Shown here piece by piece: positions 51,798 to 62,842 of a stretch of 64,000 bases of DNA. Below the pieces are notes generated by a model, which made no database searches, was not told the DNA's origin, and saw only the letters and a program-made list of their open reading frames with translations. Source of the stretch: Chlorobiaceae bacterium (GTDB taxonomy: Bacteria; Bacteroidota; Chlorobiia; Chlorobiales; Chlorobiaceae). The position numbers and the translations under genes were made by a program. Location of the stretch: the NCBI GenBank assembly GCA_013334865.1, contig JAAXWS010000004.1, positions 62,001 through 126,000 of the forward strand, written 5' to 3'. Position 1 is the first letter of the stretch; each line of letters begins with the position of its first letter.

Positions 51798-52985
51798 ATG
51801 AGGCCGACGATTACGATTCTTGCCGTCAATACCGGCTCTTCGAGCATCAAGTTCTCCCTCTACGAAAGCGGGGCGGTCGAGGAGCTGCTGTTTTCAGGGA
51901 GCCTGACCAGGATCGGGCTCAGGGACGGACGGTTTTCCGTTACGGATCCTGAGGGGCGCTTCATCGATTGCCGCCGCCTCGAAACCGCCGACCATGCCGA
52001 GGCATGCCGGATCGTATTTTCATGGATCAGAACCCATGGGCCTGGTATGCCCGATGCGGTCGGCCACCGGATCGTCCACGGCGGGCCCCGCCATTCAGCA
52101 CCGGAGATGGTATCTGTCGAACTGCTCGCCTCCATCGCCGAACTCGTCCCCTATGCACCCGAACACCTCCCCCAGGCGCTGAACGCCTTGCGGCAAGCCG
52201 CGTGGACGTTCCCGGGCGTGTTCCAGGTCGCCTGCTTCGACACGGCTTTCCACATGTCCATGCCGCCTGTCGCGAGGCTGTATGCGCTTCCCGAGCCCTA
52301 CCGCAGCGCGGGGGTGCAGCGATACGGTTTTCACGGCCTCTCCTATGAGTATATCCTCGGAGAGCTGACGGCTCTACGCGACCGGCTGGCAAGGAGAGGC
52401 CGCATCATTATCGCCCATCTCGGCCACGGCGCCAGCATGGTGGCCGTTCGCGATGGCCGGAGCATCGAGACGACGATGGGGTTCTCCCCGGCGGGAGGCC
52501 TGGTCATGGGTACCAGGACCGGAGACCTTGACCCCGGCGTTCTCCTGTTCCTCCTGCATGAGGGGCACCTTTCCGTCGATGGGCTCAGGGATCTGGTCAA
52601 CCGCAGGTCGGGGATGCTTGGGGTTTCGGGCACAAGCGACGACATGCGGGACCTGCTTGAGGCTGAATCAAGCGAAAAGGCCGCCCGCCAGGCCGTGGAG
52701 CTTTTCTGCTACCAGGCACGCAAGCATGCGGGTTCGCTCGCGGCGGTACTCGGCGGCGTCGACATGCTGGTATTCACAGGGGGGATCGGAGAACATGCCC
52801 CCGAGGTCCGGTGGCGCATCTGTTCCGGACTCGAGCACCTCGGCATCCGTATCGATTCCGACAGGAACCGGGAGAACAGTTCAATCATTTCGCACGATTC
52901 ATCCTCCGTCATCGTCAGAATCATGAAAACCAACGAAGAGCTGACCATCGTCCGCCAGACGAGGCGTCTCCTCGAAGCTCGTTGA
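51798..52985 (+). CDS. ackA: Acetate kinase
   Basis: Interconverts acetyl phosphate plus ADP and acetate plus ATP. ASKHA fold with [16 protein letters not shown] at the N terminus, [58 protein letters not shown] and [16 protein letters not shown] at 51798 is preferred because GGAGG lies about ten bases upstream; 395 residues. It is followed 53 nt later by xfp, whose product supplies its acetyl phosphate. Confidence 0.95.
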   Translation: MRPTITILAVNTGSSSIKFSLYESGAVEELLFSGSLTRIGLRDGRFSVTDPEGRFIDCRRLETADHAEACRIVFSWIRTHGPGMPDAVGHRIVHGGPRHSAPEMVSVELLASIAELVPYAPEHLPQALNALRQAAWTFPGVFQVACFDTAFHMSMPPVARLYALPEPYRSAGVQRYGFHGLSYEYILGELTALRDRLARRGRIIIAHLGHGASMVAVRDGRSIETTMGFSPAGGLVMGTRTGDLDPGVLLFLLHEGHLSVDGLRDLVNRRSGMLGVSGTSDDMRDLLEAESSEKAARQAVELFCYQARKHAGSLAAVLGGVDMLVFTGGIGEHAPEVRWRICSGLEHLGIRIDSDRNRENSSIISHDSSSVIVRIMKTNEELTIVRQTRRLLEAR

Positions 52986-53038
52986 GGCATGCCCTGCCTC
53001 TTCGAAGGTCCCCGTCAACCGAATCCGAAGGTGCATTC

Positions 53039-55426
53039 ATGGAAACGACTATCGCAGAATTTCCCCTCTCCCCGAAAGAGCTCGAGCTGATGAACGCATG
53101 GTGGCGTGCGGCCAACTACCTTTCGGTGGGCCAGATCTACCTGATGGACAACCCACTCCTGCAGCAGCCCCTGCGTCCGGAGCATGTCAAGCCCCGGCTT
53201 CTCGGCCACTGGGGGACGACCCCGGGGCTGAACTTCATCTATGTGCACCTGAACCGGATCATCCGCCAGCGCGACCTCGACATCGTCTACATTGCCGGAC
53301 CGGGACATGGCGGCCCGGCGCTGGTCGCCAACGTCTGGCTTGAGGGCACCTACAGCGAGTACTATCCCGATGTCTCCTTCGACGAGGCCGGGATGCGGCG
53401 GCTGTTCCGGCAGTTCTCCTTCCCCGGAGGCATACCGAGCCATGTCGCGCCGGAGACCCCCGGATCGATCCACGAGGGCGGGGAGCTCGGCTACGCGCTT
53501 TCGCACGCCTACGGCGCGGTGTTCGACAACCCCGGGCTGGTCACGGCGTGCGTGATCGGGGACGGAGAGGCGGAGACCGGGCCTTTGGCCACTGCATGGC
53601 ACGGCAACAAGTTCCTGAACCCGAAGCGGGATGGGGCGGTACTGCCGATCCTGCACCTTAACGGCTACAAGATCGCCAATCCGACCGTACTGGCGAGGAT
53701 TCCCCATGACGAGCTCGAAAGCCTCATGACCGGTTATGGCTACCGGCCGTATTTCGTGGAAGGGCATGACCCGGAGTCGATGCACCAGGCGATGGCCGCC
53801 ACGTTCGACCGCTGCTTCGACGAGATCACGGAGATCCAGCGTCAGGCGCGTGAGGGCGGTGAGCCCGGAAGGCCCCGCTGGCCGATGATCGTGCTCCGCT
53901 CGCCCAAGGGGTGGAGCGGTCCGAAGGAGGTCGACGGCAAGCCGGCCGAAGGGAGCTGGCGGTCGCACCAGGTGCCGTTCAGCGAAGTGAGGAGCAACTC
54001 CGGTCACCTGAAGCTGCTCGAGTCCTGGATGAAGAGCTACCGGCCCGAGGAGCTGTTCACTCCGGAAGGGGCGCTGCTTCCCGAGCTCCGTGCGCTGGCC
54101 CCGAAAGGAAAGCGCCGCATGGGCGACAACCCCCACGCCAACGGCGGCCTGCTGCTCAGGGCGCTCCGCATGCCCGATTTCAGGGATTATGCGGTTGAAC
54201 TGCCGTCACCCGGTTCAGTGGAAGCCGAGACCCCGAAGCCGATGGCCCGTTTTCTGCGTGACGTGATGAAGCTGAACGAACAGAGTGCCAACTTCCGGGT
54301 GTTCGGCCCGGACGAGACGGCGTCGAACCGGCTCGGCGAGCTTTTCGAGGAGACTGACCGGAGCTGGATGGCTGAACGCCTGCCGGGCGACGACCACCTT
54401 TCACCTGACGGCAGGGTCATGGAGATCCTCTCCGAGCATACCTGCCAGGGGTGGCTCGAAGGCTACCTGCTGACCGGACGCCATGGCTTCTTCTCCTGCT
54501 ACGAGGCCTTCATCCACATTGTCGACTCGATGTTCAACCAGCACGCCAAGTGGCTCAAGGTGACCGACAGCGAGATTCCCTGGCGCCGCCCCATCGCCTC
54601 GCTGAACTACTTCCTCACCTCCCACGTCTGGCGGCAGGACCACAACGGCTTCTCGCACCAGGATCCCGGCTTCATCGACCATGTGGTCAACAAGAAGGCC
54701 GAGGTGATCAGAGTCTACCTGCCACCGGACGCCAATACGCTCCTGTCGGTCACCGACCACTGCCTCAGGTCGCGCAACTACATCAACGTGATCGTGGCCG
54801 GCAAGCAGCCGGCATGGCAGTGGCTTGACATGGAGTCAGCCGTCCGGCACTGCAGCTCCGGGATAGGAATCTGGGAGTGGGCTTCGAACGACCGGGACGA
54901 TGGCGATCCCGATGTCGTCATGGCTTGTGCCGGCGACGTGCCGACGCTCGAGACACTGGCCGCAGTGCAGATCCTCCGCCGCCACGCCCCGGATCTCAAG
55001 ATCCGCGTGGTCAACGTGGTTGACCTCATGACCCTGCAGCCGAAGGAGGAGCACCCGCACGGGCTCGACGACAGGGAGTTCGACGACCTGTTCACCACCG
55101 ACCGGCCGGTCATCTTCGCCTATCACGGCTACCCGTGGCTGATCCACCGGCTCACCTACCGGCGGACCAACCACAGGAACCTGCACGTCCGCGGATACAA
55201 GGAGGAGGGGACCACCACCACGCCCTTCGACATGGTGGTGATGAACGACCTCGACCGGTTCCACCTGGTGGCCGACGTGGCCGACCGGGTGCCGAAGCTG
55301 GCGCACCGTGCAGCCTACCTGAAGCAGTTCGTGCGCGACCGGCTCATCGAGCACAGGGAGTACATCCGGACCTATGGTGAAGACATGCCGGAGATCCGCG
55401 ACTGGAAGTGGGCGCAGGGGGCGTGA
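53039..55426 (+). CDS. xfp: Xylulose-5-phosphate/fructose-6-phosphate phosphoketolase
   Basis: Thiamine-diphosphate enzyme that splits xylulose 5-phosphate (or fructose 6-phosphate) with phosphate into acetyl phosphate and a smaller sugar phosphate. 795 residues, the normal size. Signatures: [47 protein letters not shown], and the cofactor motif [23 protein letters not shown]. The C-terminal part has [14 protein letters not shown] and [12 protein letters not shown] at 53039 with GAAGGTG upstream. It works with ackA. Confidence 0.96.
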   Translation: METTIAEFPLSPKELELMNAWWRAANYLSVGQIYLMDNPLLQQPLRPEHVKPRLLGHWGTTPGLNFIYVHLNRIIRQRDLDIVYIAGPGHGGPALVANVWLEGTYSEYYPDVSFDEAGMRRLFRQFSFPGGIPSHVAPETPGSIHEGGELGYALSHAYGAVFDNPGLVTACVIGDGEAETGPLATAWHGNKFLNPKRDGAVLPILHLNGYKIANPTVLARIPHDELESLMTGYGYRPYFVEGHDPESMHQAMAATFDRCFDEITEIQRQAREGGEPGRPRWPMIVLRSPKGWSGPKEVDGKPAEGSWRSHQVPFSEVRSNSGHLKLLESWMKSYRPEELFTPEGALLPELRALAPKGKRRMGDNPHANGGLLLRALRMPDFRDYAVELPSPGSVEAETPKPMARFLRDVMKLNEQSANFRVFGPDETASNRLGELFEETDRSWMAERLPGDDHLSPDGRVMEILSEHTCQGWLEGYLLTGRHGFFSCYEAFIHIVDSMFNQHAKWLKVTDSEIPWRRPIASLNYFLTSHVWRQDHNGFSHQDPGFIDHVVNKKAEVIRVYLPPDANTLLSVTDHCLRSRNYINVIVAGKQPAWQWLDMESAVRHCSSGIGIWEWASNDRDDGDPDVVMACAGDVPTLETLAAVQILRRHAPDLKIRVVNVVDLMTLQPKEEHPHGLDDREFDDLFTTDRPVIFAYHGYPWLIHRLTYRRTNHRNLHVRGYKEEGTTTTPFDMVVMNDLDRFHLVADVADRVPKLAHRAAYLKQFVRDRLIEHREYIRTYGEDMPEIRDWKWAQGA

Positions 55427-55447
55427 GGGTATATGGTTTTAGGGGAA

Positions 55448-55469
55448 GGGCAGGCTCGGGGGCCTGCCC
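55448..55469. terminator. Strong hairpin between xfp and the DUF4136 gene
   Basis: Stem GGGCAGGC/GCCTGCCC with a 6-nt loop between two convergent stops. There is no good T run on either strand, so termination is likely but unproven. Confidence 0.55.
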
Positions 55470-55493
55470 CTGCAACGTTACATGTCGCAGATG

Positions 55494-56081
55494 TCACCTC
55501 GAAACAGGCGGGAACCTGGCGAGCACCCTGCCGACGACCGTGTCGATCTCCTTGTGCATGTCGTCCGGCGAGCCGTAATCCCTCAGGATGCCGCTGGCGA
55601 CGCCGCGCCAGGCCAGGTCGTCGCTTTTCGTGTCGATGACGTCGATGATGAGCGTCCCCTCCTCGTAATAGGTGTAGGTCGGGTAGGGTGCGTACCAGAA
55701 GGCGGAGTATCCGGGTCCCCAGTGGCGGTGGCCCCGGTAATAGGCGAAGCCCACAGCCGGCTGGCTGACGGCGACCCGATCCCTCATTCCCGCATGGGCA
55801 GTGACCGTGAAGTCGACCGGGCCGGTCTCTTTCTGCACGAAGCCTTTCCAGCTGAGTTCGCGGTTCACCGCCGCCTTGACATGCTTGAAGATCAGCGGGT
55901 TCTTCGCCAGCACGTCGTCGTCGACACCCGAAGCGCCTTCTCCAGCCCAGCGGTAGGTCTTGTAGGTGCCGAACGGCATGCTCCGGTCGTAGTCGCTGAC
56001 GATCGAGTAGGATGAGCACCCCGCCAGCATCAGTAAAAGCAGCAACGCGGCCATCGCGCCTGCCCAGGATCTGGTTTTCAT
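55494..56081 (-). CDS. DUF4136 lipoprotein
   Basis: A 195-residue lipoprotein with lipobox MLAGCSS (Cys about residue 22). The mature part follows the DUF4136 pattern: DYDRSMPFGTYKTYRW, a middle part with PLIFKHVKAAVNRELSWKGF, then Tyr/Trp-rich HWGPGYSAFWYAPYPTYTYYEEGTLIIDVIDTKSDDLAWRGVASG. Proteins of this family are envelope lipoproteins of unknown role. It would be processed by LspA. No partner gene is adjacent. Confidence 0.88.
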   Translation of the reverse strand: MKTRSWAGAMAALLLLLMLAGCSSYSIVSDYDRSMPFGTYKTYRWAGEGASGVDDDVLAKNPLIFKHVKAAVNRELSWKGFVQKETGPVDFTVTAHAGMRDRVAVSQPAVGFAYYRGHRHWGPGYSAFWYAPYPTYTYYEEGTLIIDVIDTKSDDLAWRGVASGILRDYGSPDDMHKEIDTVVGRVLARFPPVSR

Positions 56082-56255
56082 GGCGTAACCTCCGGTATGG
56101 TTTTGTTATCCGATATATCGGTAATTTACAGGTTTGACGTCGGACGTGGAAAGATCCTGCGATTGCACGGTTTCCATGACTCGGTAATCAGTGGTATGGC
56201 GTTCCGGGTTTACGTATCTTCCAAGTAAACCATCGCATCAACACCTATCCCCAGC

Positions 56256-57380
56256 ATGAAGAAAGAGCGTCACGGAAAGCAGGTCTGGCCGATCGATCGC
56301 GGCCGTATCGAAGCGGCCGCAAAGGTGCTGAAAAACCGGACAAAGACGATCGGCCAGCCTCCGGGCACGCTGATCCATGTCGGCGAACGCCAGGTGGAGC
56401 ATCCGGTCATCACGATGATCGCCTACGATGCGGCCGGGGTGACCGTGAAGACCCTTGAGGCCCTTGAGGAGTGCCAGCCGTTCCGCGACAGCGGGAAGGT
56501 GGTGTGGGTCAACATCGATGGCCTGCACGATATCGAACTGATCGCCCGGGCGGGCGAACTGTTCGGCATCGAGCCGCTCACGCTCGAGGATATCCTGCAT
56601 ACCGGCCAGCGGGCCAAGGTCGAGGATTTCGACCGGTATCTCTACCTGGTGCTGCAGATGCTCGAATTCGAGGGAGACGGCGCCGCGGTCACCAGGGAAC
56701 AGCTCAGCGTCATCCTGGCCGACGGCCTCGTTGTCACCTTCCAGGAGAAGCCCGGCGACATGTTCGACGCGGTGCGCCAGCGGATCGGCAACTCTGCCAC
56801 CAGGGTACGGCGGTTCAGGGCGGACTTCCTCGCCTATGCGCTCGTCGACGCGGTCGTCGACCACTGCCTGTCGATGCTCGAACAGATCGAAACCACCATC
56901 GACCGGCTCGAGGAGGGGGTGCTGGAGCAATACGACCGCGACGCCTTCGAGTCCATCTACAGCCTGAAGCGGGAGCTGATCATCCTGCGCAAGTCGGTCT
57001 GGCCGTTGCGCGAAGCGGTAGGGAGCCTCATGCGTGATGATTTCAAGGTGATCGGCCAGACCGTCGGGCCCTATTTCAGGGACGTCTACGACCATATCAT
57101 CCTGGTCATCGACACGGTGGAGGTGTTCCGCGATATCGTAAACGGCATGCAGGAGACCTACCTGGCCGTGGTCAACAACCGGATGAACGAGGTGATGAAG
57201 TTCCTGACCATGATCGCCACGATCTTCATGCCGCTGTCGTTCATCGCCGGGCTCTACGGCATGAACTTCCACTACATGCCTGAGCTGGAGTGGCGCTGGG
57301 GCTATTTCGCCGTGCTCGGGCTGATGGGGGCGATCGTCCTCTTCATGGTCCGCTTCTACCGTTCGAGGAAGTGGTTCTGA
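56256..57380 (+). CDS. corA: CorA-type magnesium/cobalt transporter
   Basis: Pentameric divalent-cation channel. A large cytoplasmic N-terminal domain is followed by two C-terminal membrane helices (about residues 315-335 and 348-366) with the selectivity motif GMN in AGLYGMNFHYMPEL between them; the C terminus is basic (RFYRSRKWF), as expected. 374 residues. Monocistronic, divergent from the lipoprotein gene. Confidence 0.95.
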   Translation: MKKERHGKQVWPIDRGRIEAAAKVLKNRTKTIGQPPGTLIHVGERQVEHPVITMIAYDAAGVTVKTLEALEECQPFRDSGKVVWVNIDGLHDIELIARAGELFGIEPLTLEDILHTGQRAKVEDFDRYLYLVLQMLEFEGDGAAVTREQLSVILADGLVVTFQEKPGDMFDAVRQRIGNSATRVRRFRADFLAYALVDAVVDHCLSMLEQIETTIDRLEEGVLEQYDRDAFESIYSLKRELIILRKSVWPLREAVGSLMRDDFKVIGQTVGPYFRDVYDHIILVIDTVEVFRDIVNGMQETYLAVVNNRMNEVMKFLTMIATIFMPLSFIAGLYGMNFHYMPELEWRWGYFAVLGLMGAIVLFMVRFYRSRKWF

Positions 57381-57393
57381 GCCGTGTCACGCG

Positions 57394-58149
57394 TTACAGC
57401 CTGACGGCGATGCCGCGCTCTCGCAGGTACTGTTTGGCTTCCCTGACGGAGTGCTGGCGGAAGTGGAAAATCGATGCGGCGAGGGCGGCATCGGCATGGC
57501 CCTTCGTGAACCCGTCGTAGAGGTGTTCGAGGTTTCCTGCGCCTCCCGAGGCGATGACGGGAATATGCACCGAGGTCGAGATCCTGCTGAGGATTTCGTT
57601 GTCGTATCCCTCCCTGGTGCCATCGCGGTCCATGCTGGTCAGCAGGATCTCGCCGGCGCCCAGTTCCTGGACCCGTTGGGCCCACTCGACCGCCTCGATC
57701 CCCGTCGAATTTTTTCCCGAATGGGTGTGGACGATGTACCTGCCATCGACCTTCTTGACATCGATGGCGACGACCACCGCCTGGGATCCGAACTTTTCGG
57801 CGATACGGGAGATCAGCTCCGGCTCATTGACGGCCGCAGTGTTTACCGATACCTTGTCGGCACCGTGCAGGAAAGCGTCGCGCGCCCTTTCCACTGAGCT
57901 GATGCCGCCGCCCACCGTCAGCGGGATGAAGACCTCTCCGGAAACTTTGAGCACCTCTTCGAGTGTTGTCCTTCGGGACTCGAGTGATGCCGAAATGTCG
58001 AGGAACACGAGCTCGTCGGCCATCTCGCTGTTGTAGAACCTCGCCTGTTCGAGTATGGACCCTGCGTCCCTCAAACCTTCGAAATTGATACCCTTGACGA
58101 CACGCCCGTCGCGGACGTCAAGGCACGGGATGATCCTTTTGGCTAGCAC
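57394..58149 (-). CDS. hisF: Imidazole glycerol phosphate synthase cyclase subunit
   Basis: Beta/alpha barrel that closes the imidazole ring in histidine synthesis, with ammonia from HisH. It begins [22 protein letters not shown] with the catalytic Asp, has [20 protein letters not shown], and [17 protein letters not shown] with the second catalytic Asp, then IASGGAGN. 251 residues, start GTG at 58149. hisH is not adjacent in this window. Confidence 0.96.
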   Translation of the reverse strand: MLAKRIIPCLDVRDGRVVKGINFEGLRDAGSILEQARFYNSEMADELVFLDISASLESRRTTLEEVLKVSGEVFIPLTVGGGISSVERARDAFLHGADKVSVNTAAVNEPELISRIAEKFGSQAVVVAIDVKKVDGRYIVHTHSGKNSTGIEAVEWAQRVQELGAGEILLTSMDRDGTREGYDNEILSRISTSVHIPVIASGGAGNLEHLYDGFTKGHADAALAASIFHFRQHSVREAKQYLRERGIAVRL

Positions 58150-58336
58150 GATCGCTTTTCGGTATTCATTGGTGGTAGATTCTCGAACGCATGAATGTAC
58201 GACAATATTCCCTTAAATATAACCCGTTTTCCCTTTGCCGGCGGTAACCGGTTTGTTACCTGATAACCCATTATTATCTTATATTCCTGCCTGCATTTCC
58301 TTTGCCTCTCATCAAGCAGACTAAACAAGAACGACG

Positions 58337-58663
58337 ATGAAATTTCCTGTTTGCGATTACGCCGAATCGGAAGAGGGCTTCTATTCCCAGTGCGCGAGCT
58401 GTCCAATCGATTGCAAGAACCCCGGGTGCGCCCTTGACGATCTGGGTGACGGTACCTACCAGTTTTCGGGGACGACGCCGCATGGTGGCGTCAGGGCCGT
58501 GTTCTATTTCAAGAACGACGCCGGTGACCAGGTCTCCAAGCAGGAGGCCGAGCATGTCGAAGTCCACGAACTCGACGAACAAGGCGATACGATCTCGATC
58601 CTGTACGGCATGGTCGACCCCGAAGGCATGATCTACCTGAAAAAGTCGGATCACGGCAACTGA
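58337..58663 (+). CDS. Small cysteine-rich protein upstream of the ferredoxin-NADP+ reductase
   Basis: A 108-residue soluble protein of unknown function. Five cysteines lie near the N terminus: Cys6, then Cys19-x2-Cys22-x3-Cys26-x4-Cys31 (QCASCPIDCKNPGC), a pattern that could bind zinc or an Fe-S cluster. The rest is strand-rich and acidic. It starts 41 nt upstream of the FNR gene on the same strand, so the two are probably co-expressed. No family is recognised. Confidence 0.75.
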   Translation: MKFPVCDYAESEEGFYSQCASCPIDCKNPGCALDDLGDGTYQFSGTTPHGGVRAVFYFKNDAGDQVSKQEAEHVEVHELDEQGDTISILYGMVDPEGMIYLKKSDHGN

Positions 58664-58683
58664 GCCCCCGGCGACCCGGTTAA

Positions 58684-59754
<1,071 letters not shown>

Positions 59755-59760
59755 CGACCG

Positions 59761-60672
59761 ATGGACTCAACCATTTCGACGAAACCTTCCGCGCTCCAGG
59801 CCTGGCTTCTGGCCATAAGGCCGAAAACCCTCCCTGCGGGCGCCGTGCCGATCATCCTCGCTTCGGCCATGGCGGCTGCCGACGGCGGATTCCGCCTGTT
59901 TCCGGCCCTGGTCGCCCTGGTCTGCGCGCTGGGCATCCAGATCGCCACCAACTTCATCAACGAGATCTACGATTTCAGGAAAGGGGCGGACACCAGCGAG
60001 CGGCTCGGACCTACCAGGACCGTGGCCGCCGGCATCATCACCGAAAAGACCATGATCCGCGTGTCGGCTGCCCTGGGGATCTCCGTGTTCCTGCTGGGCC
60101 TCTACCTTGTCGCGATCGGGGGGTGGCCGATCCTGCTCATCGGCCTGCTGTCGCTCCTGTTCGCCTGGGCCTATACCGGAGGTCCCTGGCCAATCGCCTA
60201 TTCCGGCCTTGGGGATCTGTTCGTTTTCATCTTCTTCGGCCTCGTTGCCGTTGGCGGGACCTATTACGTCCAGTCCCTCTCGCTTCCGGCACCGGTGCTG
60301 GTCGCCGCCGCCGCACCCGGCGCCTTTTCGGTCAACATCCTGCTGGTCAACAACATCCGTGACATCGACACCGACCGCAAGGTCGGCAAGATGACCCTTC
60401 CGGCACGCATCGGCGCATCGCGCGCCAGGATGCTCTACGTCCTGCTGACGGTGCTCGCCTATGCGGTGCCGCTCTTCATGGTCCGTTCCGGTTACTCCGC
60501 CTGGTGCCTCCTGTCGCTGTTGAGCCTTCCGCTCGCCATCGGCATGGTCCGCAAGCTCTACGGCTCCGAGGGGCGCGCCCTGAATCAGGTCCTTGCCGGT
60601 ACTGGCAAGGTGCTGACCGTCCACGGCCTGCTGTTCTCGGCCGGCCTGCTCGTCAAACTCTTCATTCCGTAA
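59761..60672 (+). CDS. menA: 1,4-Dihydroxy-2-naphthoate polyprenyltransferase
   Basis: Membrane prenyltransferase that makes demethylmenaquinone. About nine membrane helices. The first Asp-rich motif is NFINEIYDFRKGADT and the second is NNIRDIDTDRKVGKMTLPARIG, with RPKTLPAGAVPII near the start. 303 residues. It overlaps in context with FNR upstream and aguB 4 nt downstream; it supplies menaquinone/chlorobiumquinone for the reaction centre. Confidence 0.95.
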   Translation: MDSTISTKPSALQAWLLAIRPKTLPAGAVPIILASAMAAADGGFRLFPALVALVCALGIQIATNFINEIYDFRKGADTSERLGPTRTVAAGIITEKTMIRVSAALGISVFLLGLYLVAIGGWPILLIGLLSLLFAWAYTGGPWPIAYSGLGDLFVFIFFGLVAVGGTYYVQSLSLPAPVLVAAAAPGAFSVNILLVNNIRDIDTDRKVGKMTLPARIGASRARMLYVLLTVLAYAVPLFMVRSGYSAWCLLSLLSLPLAIGMVRKLYGSEGRALNQVLAGTGKVLTVHGLLFSAGLLVKLFIP

Positions 60673-60676
60673 ATCC

Positions 60677-61552
60677 ATGCATTCCGATTCCGTCCGCCTC
60701 GCGCTCGTGCAGATGACCTGCAGCGAAAACCCGGCAGAAAACCTTGAAAAGGCTGCAGCCCGCATCAGGGAGGCCGCTGCCGGCGGTGCCCGCATCGTCT
60801 GCCTCCAGGAGCTGTTCACGACCCTGTACTTCTGCCAGGCCGAGGAGTACGGCCCGTTTGCGTATGCCGAGCCGATCCCCGGCCCGTCGACGGCCCTCCT
60901 GCAGGAGCTTGCCCGGGAACTTGAGGTGGTGATCGTAGCCTCGATGTTCGAGGCGAGGGCCAAGGGGCTCTACCACAACACCGCAGCGGTGATCGACGCC
61001 GACGGCAGCTACCTCGGCAAGTACCGGAAGATGCATATACCCGACGACCCCGGGTTCTACGAGAAGTTCTATTTCACTCCGGGCGACCTCGGCTACAAGG
61101 TGTTCCGCACCCGCTATGCGAACATCGGTGTGCTTATCTGCTGGGACCAGTGGTATCCCGAGGCCGCCAGGCTGACCGCCCTGCACGGCGCCGACATCCT
61201 CTTCTACCCGACCGCGATCGGATGGGCAGCCTCTGAGGATTCCGCCGAGGTCAGGGCGGCGCAGCGGCAGGCTTGGAAGACCGTGCAGCTCGGCCATGCG
61301 GTGTCGAACGGCGTCTTCGTCGCAGCGGCAAACCGTGCAGGGACCGAAGGGGAGCTCGAGTTCTGGGGCAACAGCTTCGTCTCCGATCCGTTCGGGCAGG
61401 TCGTGGCTGAGGCCGCCCACTCCGACGAGCAGATCCTCATGGCAGACTGCGACCTGTCCCGCATCGCCTTCTACCGATCGCACTGGCCATTCATGCGTGA
61501 CCGCCGTGTCGACTCTTTCGGCGACCTGACCCGACGCTGGATCGACGAATAA
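60677..61552 (+). CDS. aguB: N-carbamoylputrescine amidohydrolase
   Basis: Nitrilase-fold hydrolase that turns N-carbamoylputrescine into putrescine. The catalytic triad is Glu45 (CLQELF), Lys118 (KYRKMHIPDD) and Cys155 (GVLICWDQWYPEAARL). The C-terminal block VSDPFGQVVAEA is family-typical. 291 residues. The partner agmatine deiminase (aguA) is two genes downstream, which supports the assignment among nitrilases. Confidence 0.94.
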   Translation: MHSDSVRLALVQMTCSENPAENLEKAAARIREAAAGGARIVCLQELFTTLYFCQAEEYGPFAYAEPIPGPSTALLQELARELEVVIVASMFEARAKGLYHNTAAVIDADGSYLGKYRKMHIPDDPGFYEKFYFTPGDLGYKVFRTRYANIGVLICWDQWYPEAARLTALHGADILFYPTAIGWAASEDSAEVRAAQRQAWKTVQLGHAVSNGVFVAAANRAGTEGELEFWGNSFVSDPFGQVVAEAAHSDEQILMADCDLSRIAFYRSHWPFMRDRRVDSFGDLTRRWIDE

Positions 61553-61564
61553 CCCCTGACGAGT

Positions 61565-62815
61565 ATGAACCCTTACGGCCTCCTCGTCCTCGGTACGCTC
61601 CTGGTGACCTTCGTCCTGAAGCTCGCCGCAGACCTGCTCAACCTCGGGGCGGCTTCTCCCGATATCCCGGAACCGTTCCGCGGGGTGTACGAACCCGAGG
61701 CCTACCGTCGCTCGCAGGAGTACCTCCGGGCCAACACCCGGTTCTCGCTCGTGGATGCCTCGGTCGACCTCATCCTGTTGCTCTTCTTCTGGTTCTCCGG
61801 CGGCTTCAACCTCCTGGACCAGTCCATCCGCAGCCTGGGTTTCGGTACGGTGCCCACCGGCGTGCTCTTCACGGGCGCGCTGCTGTTGCTGCAGTCTGTC
61901 GTCGGCCTGCCGTTCAAGCTCTACAGGACCTTCGTGCTCGAAGAGCGGTTCGGTTTCAACAAGACCACTCCGCGTGTCTTCGCGGCCGACCTCGTGAAGT
62001 CCCTCGGGCTGGCCGTGGCGCTCGGTACGCCGGTGCTCGGCGTCATCATCCGGTTCTTCGAGATCGGCGGGCCGCTGGCCTGGCTTTGGGCCTGGGCTGG
62101 CGTGACCCTTTTCAGCCTGCTCCTGCAGTATGTCGCGCCGAGCGTGATCATGCCGATGTTCAACAAGTTCGTTCCCCTCGAGGAGGGCGAGCTCAGGGAG
62201 GCCATTACCCGGTACGCCTCGTCGGTCCGTTTCCCGCTGGCCGGTATCTACGTCATCGACGGGTCGAAGCGCTCCTCGAAAGCCAACGCATTCTTCACCG
62301 GTTTCGGCCGGAACAAGCGGATCGCCCTGTTCGACACCCTGATTGCCAACCATACCAGGGAGGAACTGGTAGCCGTGCTTGCGCATGAAATCGGCCACTT
62401 CAGGAAGCGGCATATCCTCATCTCGATGCTGCTCAGCATGCTGAACCTCGGCATGGTGTTCTTCCTGCTCTCACGGTTCATGAACAACCGGCAGCTCTTC
62501 GACGCCTTTTTCATGCAAGAGACCTCGGTCTATGGCAGCCTGCTCTTCTTCATGCTGCTCTACAGCCCCGTTGAGTTCATCATCTCGATCCTCCTTCAGC
62601 TGCTCTCGAGGCGGCATGAATTCCAGGCGGACCACTTCGCCGTCGCCACCTATGCCGACGGCCGGGCGCTCTCCGATGCCCTCAAGAAGCTTTCGAGGTC
62701 GAACCTGTCGAACCTCACCCCGCATCCGTTCTACGTGTTCCTGAACTATTCGCATCCGCCGGTGCTTCAACGCATCAGGCGCATCGAGGCCGGGACCGCA
62801 CGGAATCCATCATAA
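61565..62815 (+). CDS. Ste24-like M48 zinc metalloprotease
   Basis: Integral-membrane endopeptidase of the CAAX-protease 1 type. The zinc motif HEIGH is at residues 274-278 and the third ligand Glu is in RRHEFQADHFAV. About seven membrane helices; the N-terminal part has FRGVYEPEAYRRSQEYLR and ERFGFNKTTPRVFAAD, as in Ste24. 416 residues. It sits between aguB and aguA without an obvious link to polyamines; HtpX is the alternative, but size and the N-terminal domain favour Ste24. Confidence 0.93.
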   Translation: MNPYGLLVLGTLLVTFVLKLAADLLNLGAASPDIPEPFRGVYEPEAYRRSQEYLRANTRFSLVDASVDLILLLFFWFSGGFNLLDQSIRSLGFGTVPTGVLFTGALLLLQSVVGLPFKLYRTFVLEERFGFNKTTPRVFAADLVKSLGLAVALGTPVLGVIIRFFEIGGPLAWLWAWAGVTLFSLLLQYVAPSVIMPMFNKFVPLEEGELREAITRYASSVRFPLAGIYVIDGSKRSSKANAFFTGFGRNKRIALFDTLIANHTREELVAVLAHEIGHFRKRHILISMLLSMLNLGMVFFLLSRFMNNRQLFDAFFMQETSVYGSLLFFMLLYSPVEFIISILLQLLSRRHEFQADHFAVATYADGRALSDALKKLSRSNLSNLTPHPFYVFLNYSHPPVLQRIRRIEAGTARNPS

Positions 62816-62842
62816 CCGTCATAGATCCAAGAAGGAGTACCG

